Of a DNA stretch of 64,000 bases, positions 36,201-47,187 are shown piece by piece. The position numbers were made by a program, and so were the translations under genes. The notes under the pieces are model-generated. The model had not been told where the DNA came from, made no database searches, and was given only the letters and a program-made list of their open reading frames with translations. Positions within the stretch are counted from its first letter, which is position 1. Each line of letters opens with the position of its first letter. The stretch spans positions 52,751,942-52,815,941 of the forward strand of contig CM060172.1 of NCBI GenBank assembly GCA_030549775.1. The letters are read 5' to 3'. Source of the stretch: Tamarix chinensis (Eukaryota; Streptophyta; Magnoliopsida; Caryophyllales; Tamaricaceae).

Positions 36201-36578
36201 AAAATCTAACCCTCAAATATATTTGATGTAGCAGATCAAGATGAATGCATGATAAGAAAGGCTAAGTATCTCTAAGGAATAGCTTGGAATGTGATTAATC
36301 AGTTGATCAGTTTGACCTACTAATCGATTGTTCTACCGATCAGTCTATCGATTTCCCAAACCAGTCGATTAATTTAGCCGAACAAAATCCTTTAATTGAA
36401 ATGACAAATAAGTCAATTGGTATGCCTGAAAACTCATTTTATTCAATTTCTAAATAATTTTAAATCAAACTTTTCTCAAAATCAATTATTGTTCCAAATT
36501 AAAATCAAATATTATCAACTTTTAATAGACACTATAATTTCCCATTCAACAAACTCTACAAAAATATGGGGTATTACA
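33279..36578 (-). mobile_element. 3.3-kb gypsy solo LTR, minus orientation
   Basis: It begins TGTAACACTCCC and ends GGGGTATTACA; inverted, that is TGTAATACCCC...GGGAGTGTTACA. The flanks are ATGTC on the left (33274-33278) and ATGTT on the right (36579-36583), a 4-of-5 match. No internal region is present. The parts at 34230-34580 (CTAAAGCCATATAACCACCA; GATCCTGTCCGAAGGAACTA) resemble 55500-55760, so these two LTRs are one subfamily. Repeated CAGTCGATCGATTT-like words occur at 34970-35190 and 36290-36400. The frames at 35488-35879 lie inside the LTR and have no recognised domain. Confidence 0.8.
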
Positions 36579-39468
36579 ATGTTAGTTGATCCCAAAATTT
36601 CCCCCACCAAAAAGGAGTAAGTATATATCCTCAAAGGCACATGCCTTATTATGAAATAGTATAATTTGTGATATCATATACTTTATAAAAGGCAATTGTT
36701 ACAGTTTACACAATGGGAGACTATAAATGCATTTACCAAATTAAGCAGTTTGATCATGAGGTAATAAATTTCCTTTATAGGTTATACTCCAATAGATAGA
36801 TAAAGAAAAAAAGAAAATCATTTTTCCATATTAGAAATACTATTTTTATTAACAAATAGTGTCTTGTGGTATTTCTAGATAAAATATTATAAATAATATT
36901 TCTAATACTATTTCTAGAAATACCATAAGACATAATATTAGTATTAAGTATAATCATTTATTTTCTAGAATTTATGCATCTTCAATAGATGAAAAGGCCC
37001 CAGATAACAACGCCTAGCTACTAAATAGTAAACCAATTAAGCTTGTTATTCATATGCAAATAACTAACAATTTATTGGTTTCTAATTGTGAAAATGTCAA
37101 CATTTATTTATTATAATTATAATTATATGAATTGCTGAACTAAAAATTTATATATTAAATATAGATGTGTAGTAGTAGCCTGCATGCTAAGCCAAAACAT
37201 TAGGTAATTGACAACAAACTAAACTACAACTTGCACCTCCAAAATCCCTTCCTTTTACAAAAGGCTATTTTCCTTTCACCTTCATTCATTGCATTCTGAA
37301 CACCACCCTTTATCCTTTTTCCTCTTCCTCTTCCCTTTGTATAAATCTCCCCTATTTTAGAGCTAGTTATATTAATTCTATTGCCAATGTGCTTGCAATA
37401 ATTGAGGTAGAAGATCTTTGTTTGTTTGTTTTAGGTAAAAAGAAAATGGAAGTAATTATTAAATTGAAGATGCAACTTCACCTATCTCCGAGCTTGAGGC
37501 ATGTACCAATTTTGTGAGGGAGAGGGAGTGAATTCATTAAAGTAAATAACTAACAACATGACTTCTACACCTCTTACTCATATTTACTTTAGCTGTTATA
37601 AAACTTTACAACATCTACTATTTAGTCATCAAACTTCTCTTAGAATATTTATCGATATACTAATAACTTTAGTTAAAAAATTGACCAAATGATATGGATG
37701 TTTGCATCAAAGTCAAGAAATACATTTCTTAGACCAAAAGAAATACAAAGTTTAGAAAGTACACTATTCTCTTGCATTAGAATGGTTCAGTAATCAACAC
37801 GAATTTCTACTCTTAGGCTTAGTCAGACAATTTACTCTAACCCCCAATATCATACTAAAACCCTATACTCTAAACTTCTATAATTCTTATACATCCTTGA
37901 TAATTTAAAAATGGATGCACATTGCTGCTATGTAAGTTGAATAATTTTTCACAATCAAGGACTCCTAACATGATATCCCTTTCCTACCCTTCATACAAGG
38001 CTAACATTTGATGATAAATCTATAGTATGCAGGCATAAACTTATTAATGATTCAAAATTTACAAGGTTTTTTAGAAATATGAACGTGAAAAAACATATAG
38101 GAATATAAAATAAAAAAAGGTTGAAACACTTAACAACAATAGAAGAAGGGAAATTCCTGGAATTTTTTGTTTGAGATCCAAAATCAACTAAACAACAACA
38201 ACATAAAGTATGTCTCTAATTCCTAGAATAGCTCTAGAGTCTCTAACATTCCCAATGACAAGATCATGACCCTATAGGAGGGATAAGAATGGAAAAAATA
38301 AGAGTGTTCAACCAAATATCCAAATTTTTCCTGAAATAAATTTATACAATTACTAGGTTTAAAGAACAATATCTAATCTCTTTAGCAAGAGTTACAACTG
38401 TTGTTCTACTGTAGTAGCAATCAACACTTGAATATGCTCTCAATTCTTAGTATGTGACATTAAATGCCATAGTTGCAGCCTTTTACTTGAAGTTACTACA
38501 TGAAAACATGATAGCACCAACAAAGTTATGCAATTCCAATCATGTAAATGAATATAATTAAAAATAAATCAGTGACTTGTTGAAGTTGAAGGCAAATGTT
38601 GGGTTGAAACTGACATATTAGGATATGAAAATGAATGGAGACAAGAGAGGGTAAGCTTTGTCTTATATTCGAAGTAAATATACCACAAAAAATCTAAATA
38701 GATTAAGTTAATAAAAAAAAACTAAATGCCTAAGCCAATTGACACAAGATATGTTGATTTAGCTACATAAATTTTGGTATAGAATTTAGCCATGTCCCAT
38801 ATGATGGAAAAACAACCTAAAACTAAAATCAGAAACATACAAAACTCAAAATGAGGTTAGTTGTCTAAATTTAAAGCTGGAATCAAACAAAGTCATGATA
38901 TCCAAAGTTAGAAGCATAGACAACCTAAAACTAAAATCAAATAAACCTTAAAATTAAAATCAACATGAATATACACAACCTAGAATAATAAGGTCATAAA
39001 CAAACTCCCATAATGACATAAAAGCTAGAATACCAATTTTAGTGAAAATTTGCTTATTAAGAATATCATTGTGAAAAGAGGGAGGTAGAAGACATTGAGC
39101 TCTTTCTCTTACCAATTTAACATTTGAGCTCCTTTTTACATATATTTAGATCACATTCAATTGAATTTTAAAATTTTAGATGGATTTCTTAAGAGTAAGT
39201 CCATAATTGTTCATACTTGTTCTAACAAACTAATCTTAATACATAAAAGTATGCATACCATAACCATTTTAATTATTTTATACTACTACCAACTCGAGAA
39301 TCATAAAAGTGGGTAGGCAACTAGCAAATGGTTAAACTAGTTAAAATATAGATCACTAGTAACATGCATGATCCACCATTTTAGCATGTAACAACATTAT
39401 CAATCATATCAATTAATGAATAATTGCAAGCTAAATCAAATATTACTTATCTAGAATTTATGAGGTTA
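36579..39468. other. AT-rich interior, no gene recognised
   Basis: This is the right part of the candidate CACTA element after the solo LTR. A short inverted similarity (ATTAGAAATACTATTT... and AATAATATTTCTAATACTAT) occurs at 36829-36920. A CT-rich stretch around 37240-37350 is followed by ordinary AT-rich sequence. No open frame over 100 codons occurs. Confidence 0.4.
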
Positions 39469-39672
<204 letters not shown>

Positions 39673-41064
39673 TTATATACCTTTTGTATCCTAGAATGCC
39701 TAATGGTCTAGCTTGACATGGTGGAGTGGGTATTAGAAATGAGAATGTTGTCTACATGTTCTTAACATCTCACAAGCTACTTCCATCAATGTTTTCATGT
39801 GATAATACATGTAACATGTTTAGTTCCACAATTGTATTCATATGACCTCTTGTAAAGGCAGAGAAAATAAGATAAAAAGAACATATCAATACGCAAGTTA
39901 GTAGTACTATGATCACATAAGCAAATGGGTATAATTATTATGGTCAGATATATGAAAATTATTTCCATTTGATACAAAGACCTATCAGAAACCTAAAATT
40001 AGCAAACTACAAAAACCTTTCATGATCACTAATATTGGTGCTCTACACATCCTCAAATTAGTGAGCCTAGAAAAAAGACACCACCAATTTACTCTTTAAT
40101 TCATTATAGTCAAACAAATTATTGCTAGTTTTTAGCAATCATAATATAATTGCTAAACAAAACCCACGGTGCCCCTCTTCTATACTAGTTCGGCAAAACA
40201 AAACCCATTCACACACCTTGAAGCTACGTCAAAATCACTTAAGAACTCAAGCCAAGCCAACTTAATGCTGCCATAAGAATGACAAACCAACAATCAAACC
40301 CATACCAAATAAATAAGAATCAATTCTAAATGTCAAGACAACATCCCACAAAAAGAATGAATCCAAGCCAAAATTCTTATCAAATATTTACACTAAATAA
40401 GATAAATTGAAACCTAAATTATAGATAAATTGAAAGCCTAAACTTTAACTAAAACCTATGACTAAGTGAGATTTCAGGGCAAAAAACATAAAATCTAAAA
40501 AGAATATTGTAATGAAAATATAAAAAAAGATGAATTACTTGTCAATAGCTCAACGACTCCAGCATCAATCATTGGTGGTGATTGGTGGTAGTGCCAAAGG
40601 TAAAAATAAAATAAAATAAACCCTAACTTTGAAATCAACATTGACAATAACCAAATCAAAACCATATGAAACTAAAAAAAAAATAAAAATCAAGGAAGAA
40701 ACTCAAACTTATTTAACTTACACAACTCCCTCAATAACGGTCCTGAACTATTAGAACAAATACTGACCTTGATAAATTATGCAAGTGGAGGAAATACAAA
40801 GGTAATGCAATAAGATCTCTAGACTAAATCAAGATAGGGCAAGAGGAGCTCTAGGCTAAAGCAAGTTACACGAGGGTGGGAGAGAGACGTAAGACATACT
40901 CTAATGGGATGGGAAGGGAAGTGTTTTTTTTTATTTGACTAAAGAGTGGAGGTGGGAAGTAATTACTTAGGTGCATAGAGATTGAAACCAACGGGGAAAA
41001 TTTCGGTAGAAAATTAAGCTATAGTTTTTTTTTTATGGAACCGTTCTTTTTTGAAATATTTAAC
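39673..41064. other. AT-rich interior of candidate CACTA element
   Basis: No recognised gene. The final 150 bp before the right end becomes rich in AACAAC/GTTGTT words. Confidence 0.4.
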
Positions 41065-41489
41065 AACAATTAAAGTAAAACTATTGTTGTTATACACCTA
41101 TAACAACGAGAAAAATAACTGTTGTTATTTTCATTGTCTATTTGTACTCACTACAACAACGATTAGAGGCATCATAAAATACTCCTTGTTTTTACAAACA
41201 TTTGTAGTAGTGGTATATTGACAAAGTTGCAAATTTTTATCGTTCTTATGATAAAAAAGAAGAAGTTAAATAGTTAATCACGATTTCCTCTAAGAGTGTT
41301 ACAATGAGTTGGCTATACACCTACTTATATATGCTAAGAAACTATAAGAATCTTAGCTAGCTAGCTAGAAACCTCATCTTCCCATGCATGCACAAAGAAC
41401 TTGAAGTGAGATAACTTAATACTTGTCCATCAATATTGTCATATTGTTGGTGAAAATTTTTAGCTCAAACTTTTCCTTTTAGAATAGTA

Positions 41490-42108
41490 TATTCAATATG
41501 ATTTGGAGTGGTATAGCACCACCGAGGATTGAAATTATTTCTTAGTTTTCATCTCAAAATAGGTTCTACACAAGAGAAAGATTGGCTAGGCTTCAAATTG
41601 TTGATACAAGGGAGTTGGGATGCCCTTTTTGCAATTCTGAGCAGGAATCAGTCAACGATATTTTTGTACATTGCACCGTGACAGGGAAGGTTTGGTATAA
41701 GATCTGTGAGTGGCTTAGATGCATGTGGGTGATGCCAAGTTCTATTGAGGATAATGCTATTGCTTGGCTAGGAGGTAGAAGAAAAAGACTAAGGGGAGAA
41801 ATTTGGAACGCGGCTTTCTATGCGATAACGGAAATTATATGGGAGTTCAGAAATAAGATAGTGTTTGGTAATCAGTAGGTTTGCATAAGGTGGATGATCA
41901 TGCTCATCAAATCAAGAATTGGATTTTGGATCAGGAATCAAAAATCGGAGTTTCCTTATAGAATTGATGAGGTGGTTCATAATGTGTAGACTTTCTTGTA
42001 ATTAAGGATATCAATAGGGAGTGGTTCCTTAGTTCCTTAGTTTTTTCTATTGTGGTTTATTTATGTTTTGTTGTTCTTTACCCTCCCTCATTTATCAAGA
42101 AAAAAAAA
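41490..42108 (+). mobile_element. LINE 3' end with poly(A), 5'-truncated
   Basis: The sequence encodes the C-terminal zf-RVT domain, then a 3' UTR ending CCCTCCCTCATTTATCAAG followed by nine As (42100-42108). Homology starts near 41490, where WSGIAPPRIE is readable. 5' truncation and a terminal A tract are typical of LINE insertion by target-primed reverse transcription. Clear target duplications were not found. Confidence 0.75.
41582..41878 (+). pseudogene. LINE zf-RVT C-terminal domain
   Basis: The 98-codon frame reads MARLQIVDTRELGCPFCNSE, then QESVNDIFVHCTVTGKVWYK, ending FRNKIVFGNQ and a stop. CPFC...H..C is the zinc-binding pattern of the domain C-terminal to plant LINE reverse transcriptases, and WEFRNKIVF is its usual tail. 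The frame continues upstream of 41582 in degraded form (PPRIEII-stop), so the ATG is internal and not a true start. The RT and endonuclease regions are absent. It is a relic and not a gene, but far better preserved than the related fragment at 11115-11692. Confidence 0.85.
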
Positions 42109-42224
42109 GAATGATTAAATTTTGAGTTATATTATTAGAAGCTTAGACAATAGATCCAAAATTTAGCAATTATCAAAGATAAAAATATATTAAATAAATC
42201 AAACTTTAACGATATATAACATAC

Positions 42225-42296
<72 letters not shown>

Positions 42297-43443
42297 CAAC
42301 GCCAATACCACTCATTGAACAACAACTATTGTATTCCTTTTACTACTTAACTGCTTTATCATTAATCTTGTCTCAAAAAGACAACTTTTTCAAAAGTAAA
42401 ATGCACCATATTTTTTCGAATTGTTAAAAAGTTATTCTTTTTCCCCCACGAAATAACATCGTGCAACTAGCTAGCTAGTAATGACCAAGTAAAGCCGCTC
42501 ACATCTGTCCATTTCTCTCCTCCCCTTTTGAGAGCAGGAGCACGCACACATGAGAATTTTTATTGTAATGAGTAGAGATCCATTAAGATAAAGAAGTCCT
42601 AAAAGATTTACATAAGCTTTTTGGTGCGTGTGGGGGGAATGGGATAGGATTCCCTTTCATTCATTCATGCCTCTAAATTAAAATTGCCAGACTTTATGGG
42701 GCAAGTCAACTAGAAAGCTCAACTTTTCTCAACAAGGGGCATATATTTTTATTTGAATAAAATCATCTGTATATGTATGTGCTTATTCACTATACGTTGG
42801 TAGTGGACGCCTTGGTTCTTGACCTTAGAATAGCACTATATATATATATATGTGCGCCATAATTCTCACTTTCTTCCACGTTATTGATTTTCGTTACTAG
42901 TAGTGGGTGCGTGCATATATATGGTATCAATCCTTCTGAAGCGGAGTATCGATCCTTTCATTTAATTTGCGAGCACAAATATCAGAATCTGTGGTTACTT
43001 TCAAGGTTGTTGACCGAAAAATTATTACCTTATTATTTTCAAAAATGTTTAAGTGCCTTAGCTTTTAACTTGTTTACAACCTACTAATCAAATATGGATT
43101 CCACGTATAAAAATTTAATAATGTATATATATAGAACTCATACTTTATTTGTAGGTTGTAAACAAGCTATAAGTTTATGGTTGTAAGCATAATCTTATAT
43201 GTAGAACTCCCACTTTATCATTTTTGTATTGAAATAGAGGTGAGGAATAATTTTATGGGTAACTTTAAAGATTTCCGGTTCAAAATGGCTACATGTCCTT
43301 ATCGTTGTGTCGTAAAGCAGCAGAAGAAATATTATTCTACCACAAATAACAAACGCTCAACTTATAGTGAGTTTCAAGAACCAAATACCAAAATGGCCCA
43401 TTTATATTTATCAAATACTAAATATTTATTAAATATTTATTGT
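42109..43443. other. Non-coding DNA with (AAT)n tract
   Basis: An (AAT)n tract lies at 42226-42294. From about 42470 to 43100 the sequence looks low-copy, with a CTATATATATATATG stretch at 42836. The frames at 42884-43087 and 43177-43446 have no recognised domain. The last of these lies in the interior side of the tRNA-linked LTR-like block and could be decayed element sequence. Confidence 0.4.
42226..42294. repeat. (AAT)n microsatellite
   Basis: About 22 uninterrupted AAT/TAA units end in AACAACAAC. Confidence 0.97.
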
Positions 43444-43518
43444 TGAGTTGTAGTATAGTGGTGAGTATTCCCACTTGTCACGCGGATGACTTGGGTTTGA
43501 TTCCCAACAATGGTGCCA
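43444..43518 (+). pseudogene. Full-length tRNA-Asp(GTC)-like copy ending in CCA
   Basis: The 75 bases align end to end with plant tRNA-Asp. GTTGTAGTATAGTGGTGAGT covers the acceptor and D arms, CTTGTCACG the anticodon loop with GTC, GGGTTTGATTCCC the T arm, and GGTGCCA the 3' end. CCA is present, whereas nuclear tRNA genes do not encode it, so the copy derives from a mature tRNA by reverse transcription. Many differences are C-to-T changes, and the first acceptor pairs are lost, so it is not a functional tRNA gene. Inverted, its 3' part is a tRNA-Asp primer binding site for the LTR-like block starting 6 bp to its right. Extension of the match over the whole tRNA is unusual. Confidence 0.8.
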
Positions 43519-43524
43519 AAAATT

Positions 43525-44882
43525 TGATGGGCTAAATACGCAAGCACACGGATTCTTTGTAGCACGTCAATGTTGTATCCCATAAGGCCTTTGTTGTTAA
43601 TTATTAAATTTTCATCATTTTTGACTATCTAAACAAATTAAATTTGGAGAGTAGAAAATCTCTAGTAAAATAAAATCAAATAGTAATGTGGCAGAAATAC
43701 AAATCAAATTAAAGGCCTAGGATTGGATTATCATCATAAATTGATAATTAATGAATAATCAATTTAATTGTCAAATAATTACCTAAAACTGAGAGGGTGA
43801 AATAACCTAAATTAACTAATAGCCTTTTTCAAGTGCTAAAAGTTGTACCTAATCCAAATTAATAACATATTTTCATGGTATTAAATCAAATTAGATCCAT
43901 TACGTTCTATGCCAAATCAATTAAATCCCCTAGAGACTCTAGCCTACTTTCATGGTTTGATTCTCCCATTCAATTGTTAGATTTTCGGTTATTAATTTTG
44001 ACCTTTCAATTCTTAGAGTAAAAATTATATTTATTCAAATCGATGATCAAGCAATTCAACCATAAGAGGTAAAGAACTTAACAATTGAAACCAAGAATTC
44101 AAGCAATTGAAACAAAAATTGAACTAATTTATCATTAATCAATGATTTAGACTAGATCTAGTCCTAGAAGAGAAATCTACTTGCTCATAACTAAATCAAT
44201 AGACACAATAGAGAAATTAGACAATGACGAAATAAAAAAAAAGTAGTTGATTAGAAGATAGAACTAAGGTGTTAAAGATATGAATCGAAGAGTCGATCTA
44301 GATCTAAATGATTACAAGGCTTCAAAATTAAATCTAATGCGTTTTTGCATCTAAGAGAGATGAATACAAAAGAGAGAAAATAAAAATAGATAGAGAGTAA
44401 TTAAAATTAAAGACAACCTCCAAAAATCTCTTTTTAGTCATCCCCTATTATGTCTAACAAAATCCTCCGCCCAATGTAACCATTAGATCCTTTAAATTCC
44501 TGACGAAAAAATAAAATATGGTACCCAACATAGACAGGCCATGTTGAGGTCAGAGACTAAGTAGTCACTCTAAAAATCTGCACGACCATGTTGGCTTATA
44601 ACTGTTTTGTCCAGAGTTAAAATGAGGTGATCTTTGATGCGTTGAAAAGAAGATCTATGACTTTCATTTTTTGCACTTTTCTAAATTTAGATTGAATCAA
44701 AGGTCAATTTCTTCACTTCTCAATAAAAGCCTTTATATTACCTCATTTTAGCCTTATTGCATCCATTGAGTGCACCTACAAAATAAAATATCAAAGGATG
44801 CAATATCCACAAATCTAATAGAAAATCCAACAATAATCATAAAGAATCCATGGAAATAGGCATATAGAGAGAGGGAGAATCA
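43525..44882 (-). mobile_element. LTR-like block next to tRNA-Asp copy
   Basis: Its left end TGATGGGC lies 6 bp after the tRNA CCA, the position of an LTR 3' end beside a primer binding site in minus orientation. CGCAAGCACACGG and TATCCCATAAGG follow, as in the block at 120-1497, and GATGCGTTG occurs later. Length is about 1.36 kb, close to the 1.38 kb of the first copy. The right limit is set by the start of the foldback element and may be a few bases off. No coding frame was recognised. Confidence 0.55.
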
Positions 44883-45697
44883 TCCTAATATTAGTCATTT
44901 TACCAATTTATCACCCTTCCAACTAAAAACTAACCAAAATAGCCCCTCTGTTAATCCTAAAGTAATCGACGTTTGTTGTTTAGAGTAAACACTCCTAATC
45001 ATCAAGTTTGTTTTAATATAACCTCCATAAACACACCTAATGGATAAAGACGTTCTATTTTTTTTTATGTGAGAAGTATGCCAAATTACTAAGCATGTTT
45101 CTAAAGAATTTTCACATCATACCCTATCATTTGAACACCATGCCCTATCATTTTTACATTATATCCCATCATTTATGCACCATGCTGCATCATTGATACA
45201 CCATACCCTATTATTTTTATACCATACCCCATCATTTCTACACCATATCCCATTATTTGTATACCATGCCCCATCATTTCTAAACCATACCTCATCATTT
45301 CTACACCATGATCCATTATTTGTACAAATGATGGGGGTGTGATTTAGAAATAATGGGGTATAGTGTAGAAATAATAGAGCATAGTTTTTAAATGATGGAA
45401 TATGGTGTACAAATTAAAAATGAAAATCCTATAGAAATACACTTAGTCATTTGACATATTTCTCATATGAAAAATATTGGAGCAAACCTATCCATTAGAC
45501 GTGTTAATGGAAGTTTTTATTAAAACACGCCTAATCATTAGGAGTGTTTACTCTGAACAAATAATGTCGTTACTTAAAGACTAAAGGAGTGACTATTTTA
45601 GTTAATTTTTAGTTAGAAGAGTTATTTAAGTATTTAATAAACATAAATTGACTATTTTGATATTTGTTTATGAGTGTCAATCACTTAAATATTAGGA
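44883..45697. mobile_element. Foldback-like element with repeat-containing arms
   Basis: TCCTAATATTAG at 44883 is matched by inverted TCCTAATATTTAA at 45697. Inward matches between left arm and inverted right arm include CAACTAAAAACTAACCAAAAT with CTAACTAAAAATTAACTAAA, and TTAGAGTAAACACTCCTAAT with TCAGAGTAAACACTCCTAAT. CACACCTAATGGATA pairs with CACGTCTAATGGATA. The arms are about 350-400 bp, diverged, and meet near 45320. Both inner arms carry a 21-bp tandem repeat of the type ACCATACCCCATCATTTCTAC. No coding sequence is present. The structure fits a foldback or long-TIR MITE. Confidence 0.8.
45114..45410. repeat. 21-bp tandem repeats, about ten plus four inverted
   Basis: Ten units of the pattern ACCAT-(AC/GC)-CCCATCATTTCTAC run from about 45114 to 45325. 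About four to five units run in inverted orientation from about 45328 to 45410 (AAATGATGGGG; GTAGAAATAATAGAGCATAG). The two sets form the centre of the foldback element. Confidence 0.85.
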
Positions 45698-45728
45698 CCA
45701 TAAATATAATCCGTATATGGCTCCGCAA

Positions 45729-45744
45729 TTATAAAAGAGGTTCC
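45729..45744. repeat. 16-bp flank repeat TTATAAAAGAGGTTCC (left)
   Basis: The identical 16 bases occur at 51019-51034. Here they directly abut the copia 3' LTR end. There they abut the 5'-truncated internal region. The usual copia duplication is 5 bp. Confidence 0.9.
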
Positions 45745-46063
45745 TGTTGGGTGTATAGTATAGAAATATAATAAAAATATCAGAAATAATTTATCCGAGC
45801 CCATCGAATTCACGATGTGTCCTTAAGACGATTTTGCTCCCTCACACGGTGCTCAAGGTTGTGAACAATCGTCTTCCAGGATAGAACGGATTTTCGTTCC
45901 TATCAGATGTAGTACTTTAATCTAATAGGATTCCAACGAATGCAACGTTATGCTTGTACTCAACTAGGAATATATGAATCGAAAAAGTAGACAGAGAAAG
46001 AACTATTGGAATTTCTGAAAAATCTGAATTTCCAAATTTGATCTTTTCGGTTGATGGTGGGGA

Positions 46064-46073
46064 CTATTTATAG
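46064..46073 (-). promoter_or_regulatory. LTR TATA box CTATAAATAG
   Basis: Minus-strand CTATAAATAG lies in the LTR just downstream of the U3 tandem repeats, the expected place for the retrotransposon core promoter. Transcription would run toward lower coordinates, away from gag-pol, because this is the 3' copy. Confidence 0.75.
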
Positions 46074-46095
46074 AGTTAATGAAGTCTCTTTGAAA

Positions 46096-46279
46096 AGACA
46101 CCAAATCAACAATCATGACTCTTCAAATTAATTCAAATGAAAAGACACCAAGTCAACAATCATGACTTTTCAAATTAATTCAAATAAAAAGGCACCAAGT
46201 CAACAAACATGACTTTTCAAATTAATTCAAATGAAAAGGCACCAATTCAACAATCATGACTTTTCAAATTAATTCAAAT
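46096..46279 (-). repeat. Four 46-47-bp tandem repeats in copia U3
   Basis: The unit AAAAG(A/G)CACCAA-TCAACAATCATGACT-TTCAAATTAATTCAAAT starts near 46096, 46140, 46187 and 46233. On the minus strand two units contain TTGACT, the W-box core recognised by WRKY factors; in the other two the core is mutated. Tandem U3 repeats act as enhancers in some plant copia elements such as Tnt1. The same role here is inferred. Confidence 0.85.
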
Positions 46280-46320
46280 AAAACCCTCTTATGTATATAT
46301 ATATTACAATCTATTTAACA

Positions 46321-46330
46321 ATCCCCCACT
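46321..46330 (-). other. Polypurine tract
   Basis: Minus-strand AGTGGGGGAT lies immediately before the LTR start TGTT. This is the plus-strand primer site for reverse transcription. Confidence 0.8.
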
Positions 46331-46995
46331 AGATTGTAATATATCACAAGCATGAACAAATTATGCTTAAATTAGTATCTCTCACATTACCCTACCACAA
46401 AGTAATAATATCTTTTCGTGGAATGTGTCCATTCCCTGTATGAAAGATAAAATTAACTTTCATTCCATAATTACTCTAACTAAGCACAAGTGAAGAAAAC
46501 TGCATCTGGATAAGTAGTTTGATACTTTGAACTTTCCATAGTGAATTTCTATCGGATTTACTGGCCAATCAGTGGACAGATCTACCTTGAATAGTCAGCC
46601 GTCTAGTGTAAACCGAGACAATAGAAAACACACAGTTTCCTTCAAGCATAGTTGGTTCTCACGTTTGTGTTCGTTTCGGCCATGAACACCTCCTGGTTCT
46701 GTGAGTGTGTTAGAGAATTCAGCCTTCAAAATTCTCACAGAAGCGGCCCCTTCCCACTCACATAGGTGATCTCCTAATTATTATATCCTTTAGATATTTT
46801 ACTTAAACATGTTAAGTTATAGGGATCATTAAAAGCATAGCTTAACCTTATCCTTTCTTTGCACTGTTTCATCATAGGAATGGGTAGATAAAAATTAGAT
46901 TCCTCAGTGCAACACTGAGTCATAGTTCAGTTTTCCCATTGAACCTAGATCTTGGGATCTCCAGTCAACTAGGTTGGGTTGCCACCATGACGACT
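46331..46995 (-). other. Copia 3' untranslated region
   Basis: Roughly 665 bp lie between the pol stop codon and the polypurine tract. No additional frame such as an envelope-like gene is recognisable. Confidence 0.6.
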
Positions 46996-47065
46996 CTATA
47001 TATCCATAGGCTTTAGGCCCATTCCCCTTGATGAAATTTCTACTTGCTTTCTAGTTAATGCCTTA

Positions 47066-47098
<33 letters not shown>

Positions 47099-47136
47099 GC
47101 ATAATCAATTGAGATAATTCCACTAGAAAGCAACCT

Positions 47137-47187
<51 letters not shown>

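Larger units (their letters stand above)
45745..46320 (-). repeat. Copia 3' LTR, 576 bp
   Basis: On the minus strand the LTR starts TGTTAAATAG and ends ACCCAACA, with intact TG...CA ends. U3 carries four tandem ~46-bp repeats, then a TATA box at 46064-46073. The start directly follows a polypurine tract. Confidence 0.9.

Noticed and set aside
43444..43518. Functional tRNA-Asp gene
   Set aside because: The acceptor stem pairs are lost, many C-to-T changes are present, CCA is encoded, and it abuts an LTR-like end.
45114..45410. CRISPR-like array of 21-bp units
   Set aside because: Units are contiguous without spacers, occur in both orientations inside a foldback structure, and the genome is a plant.
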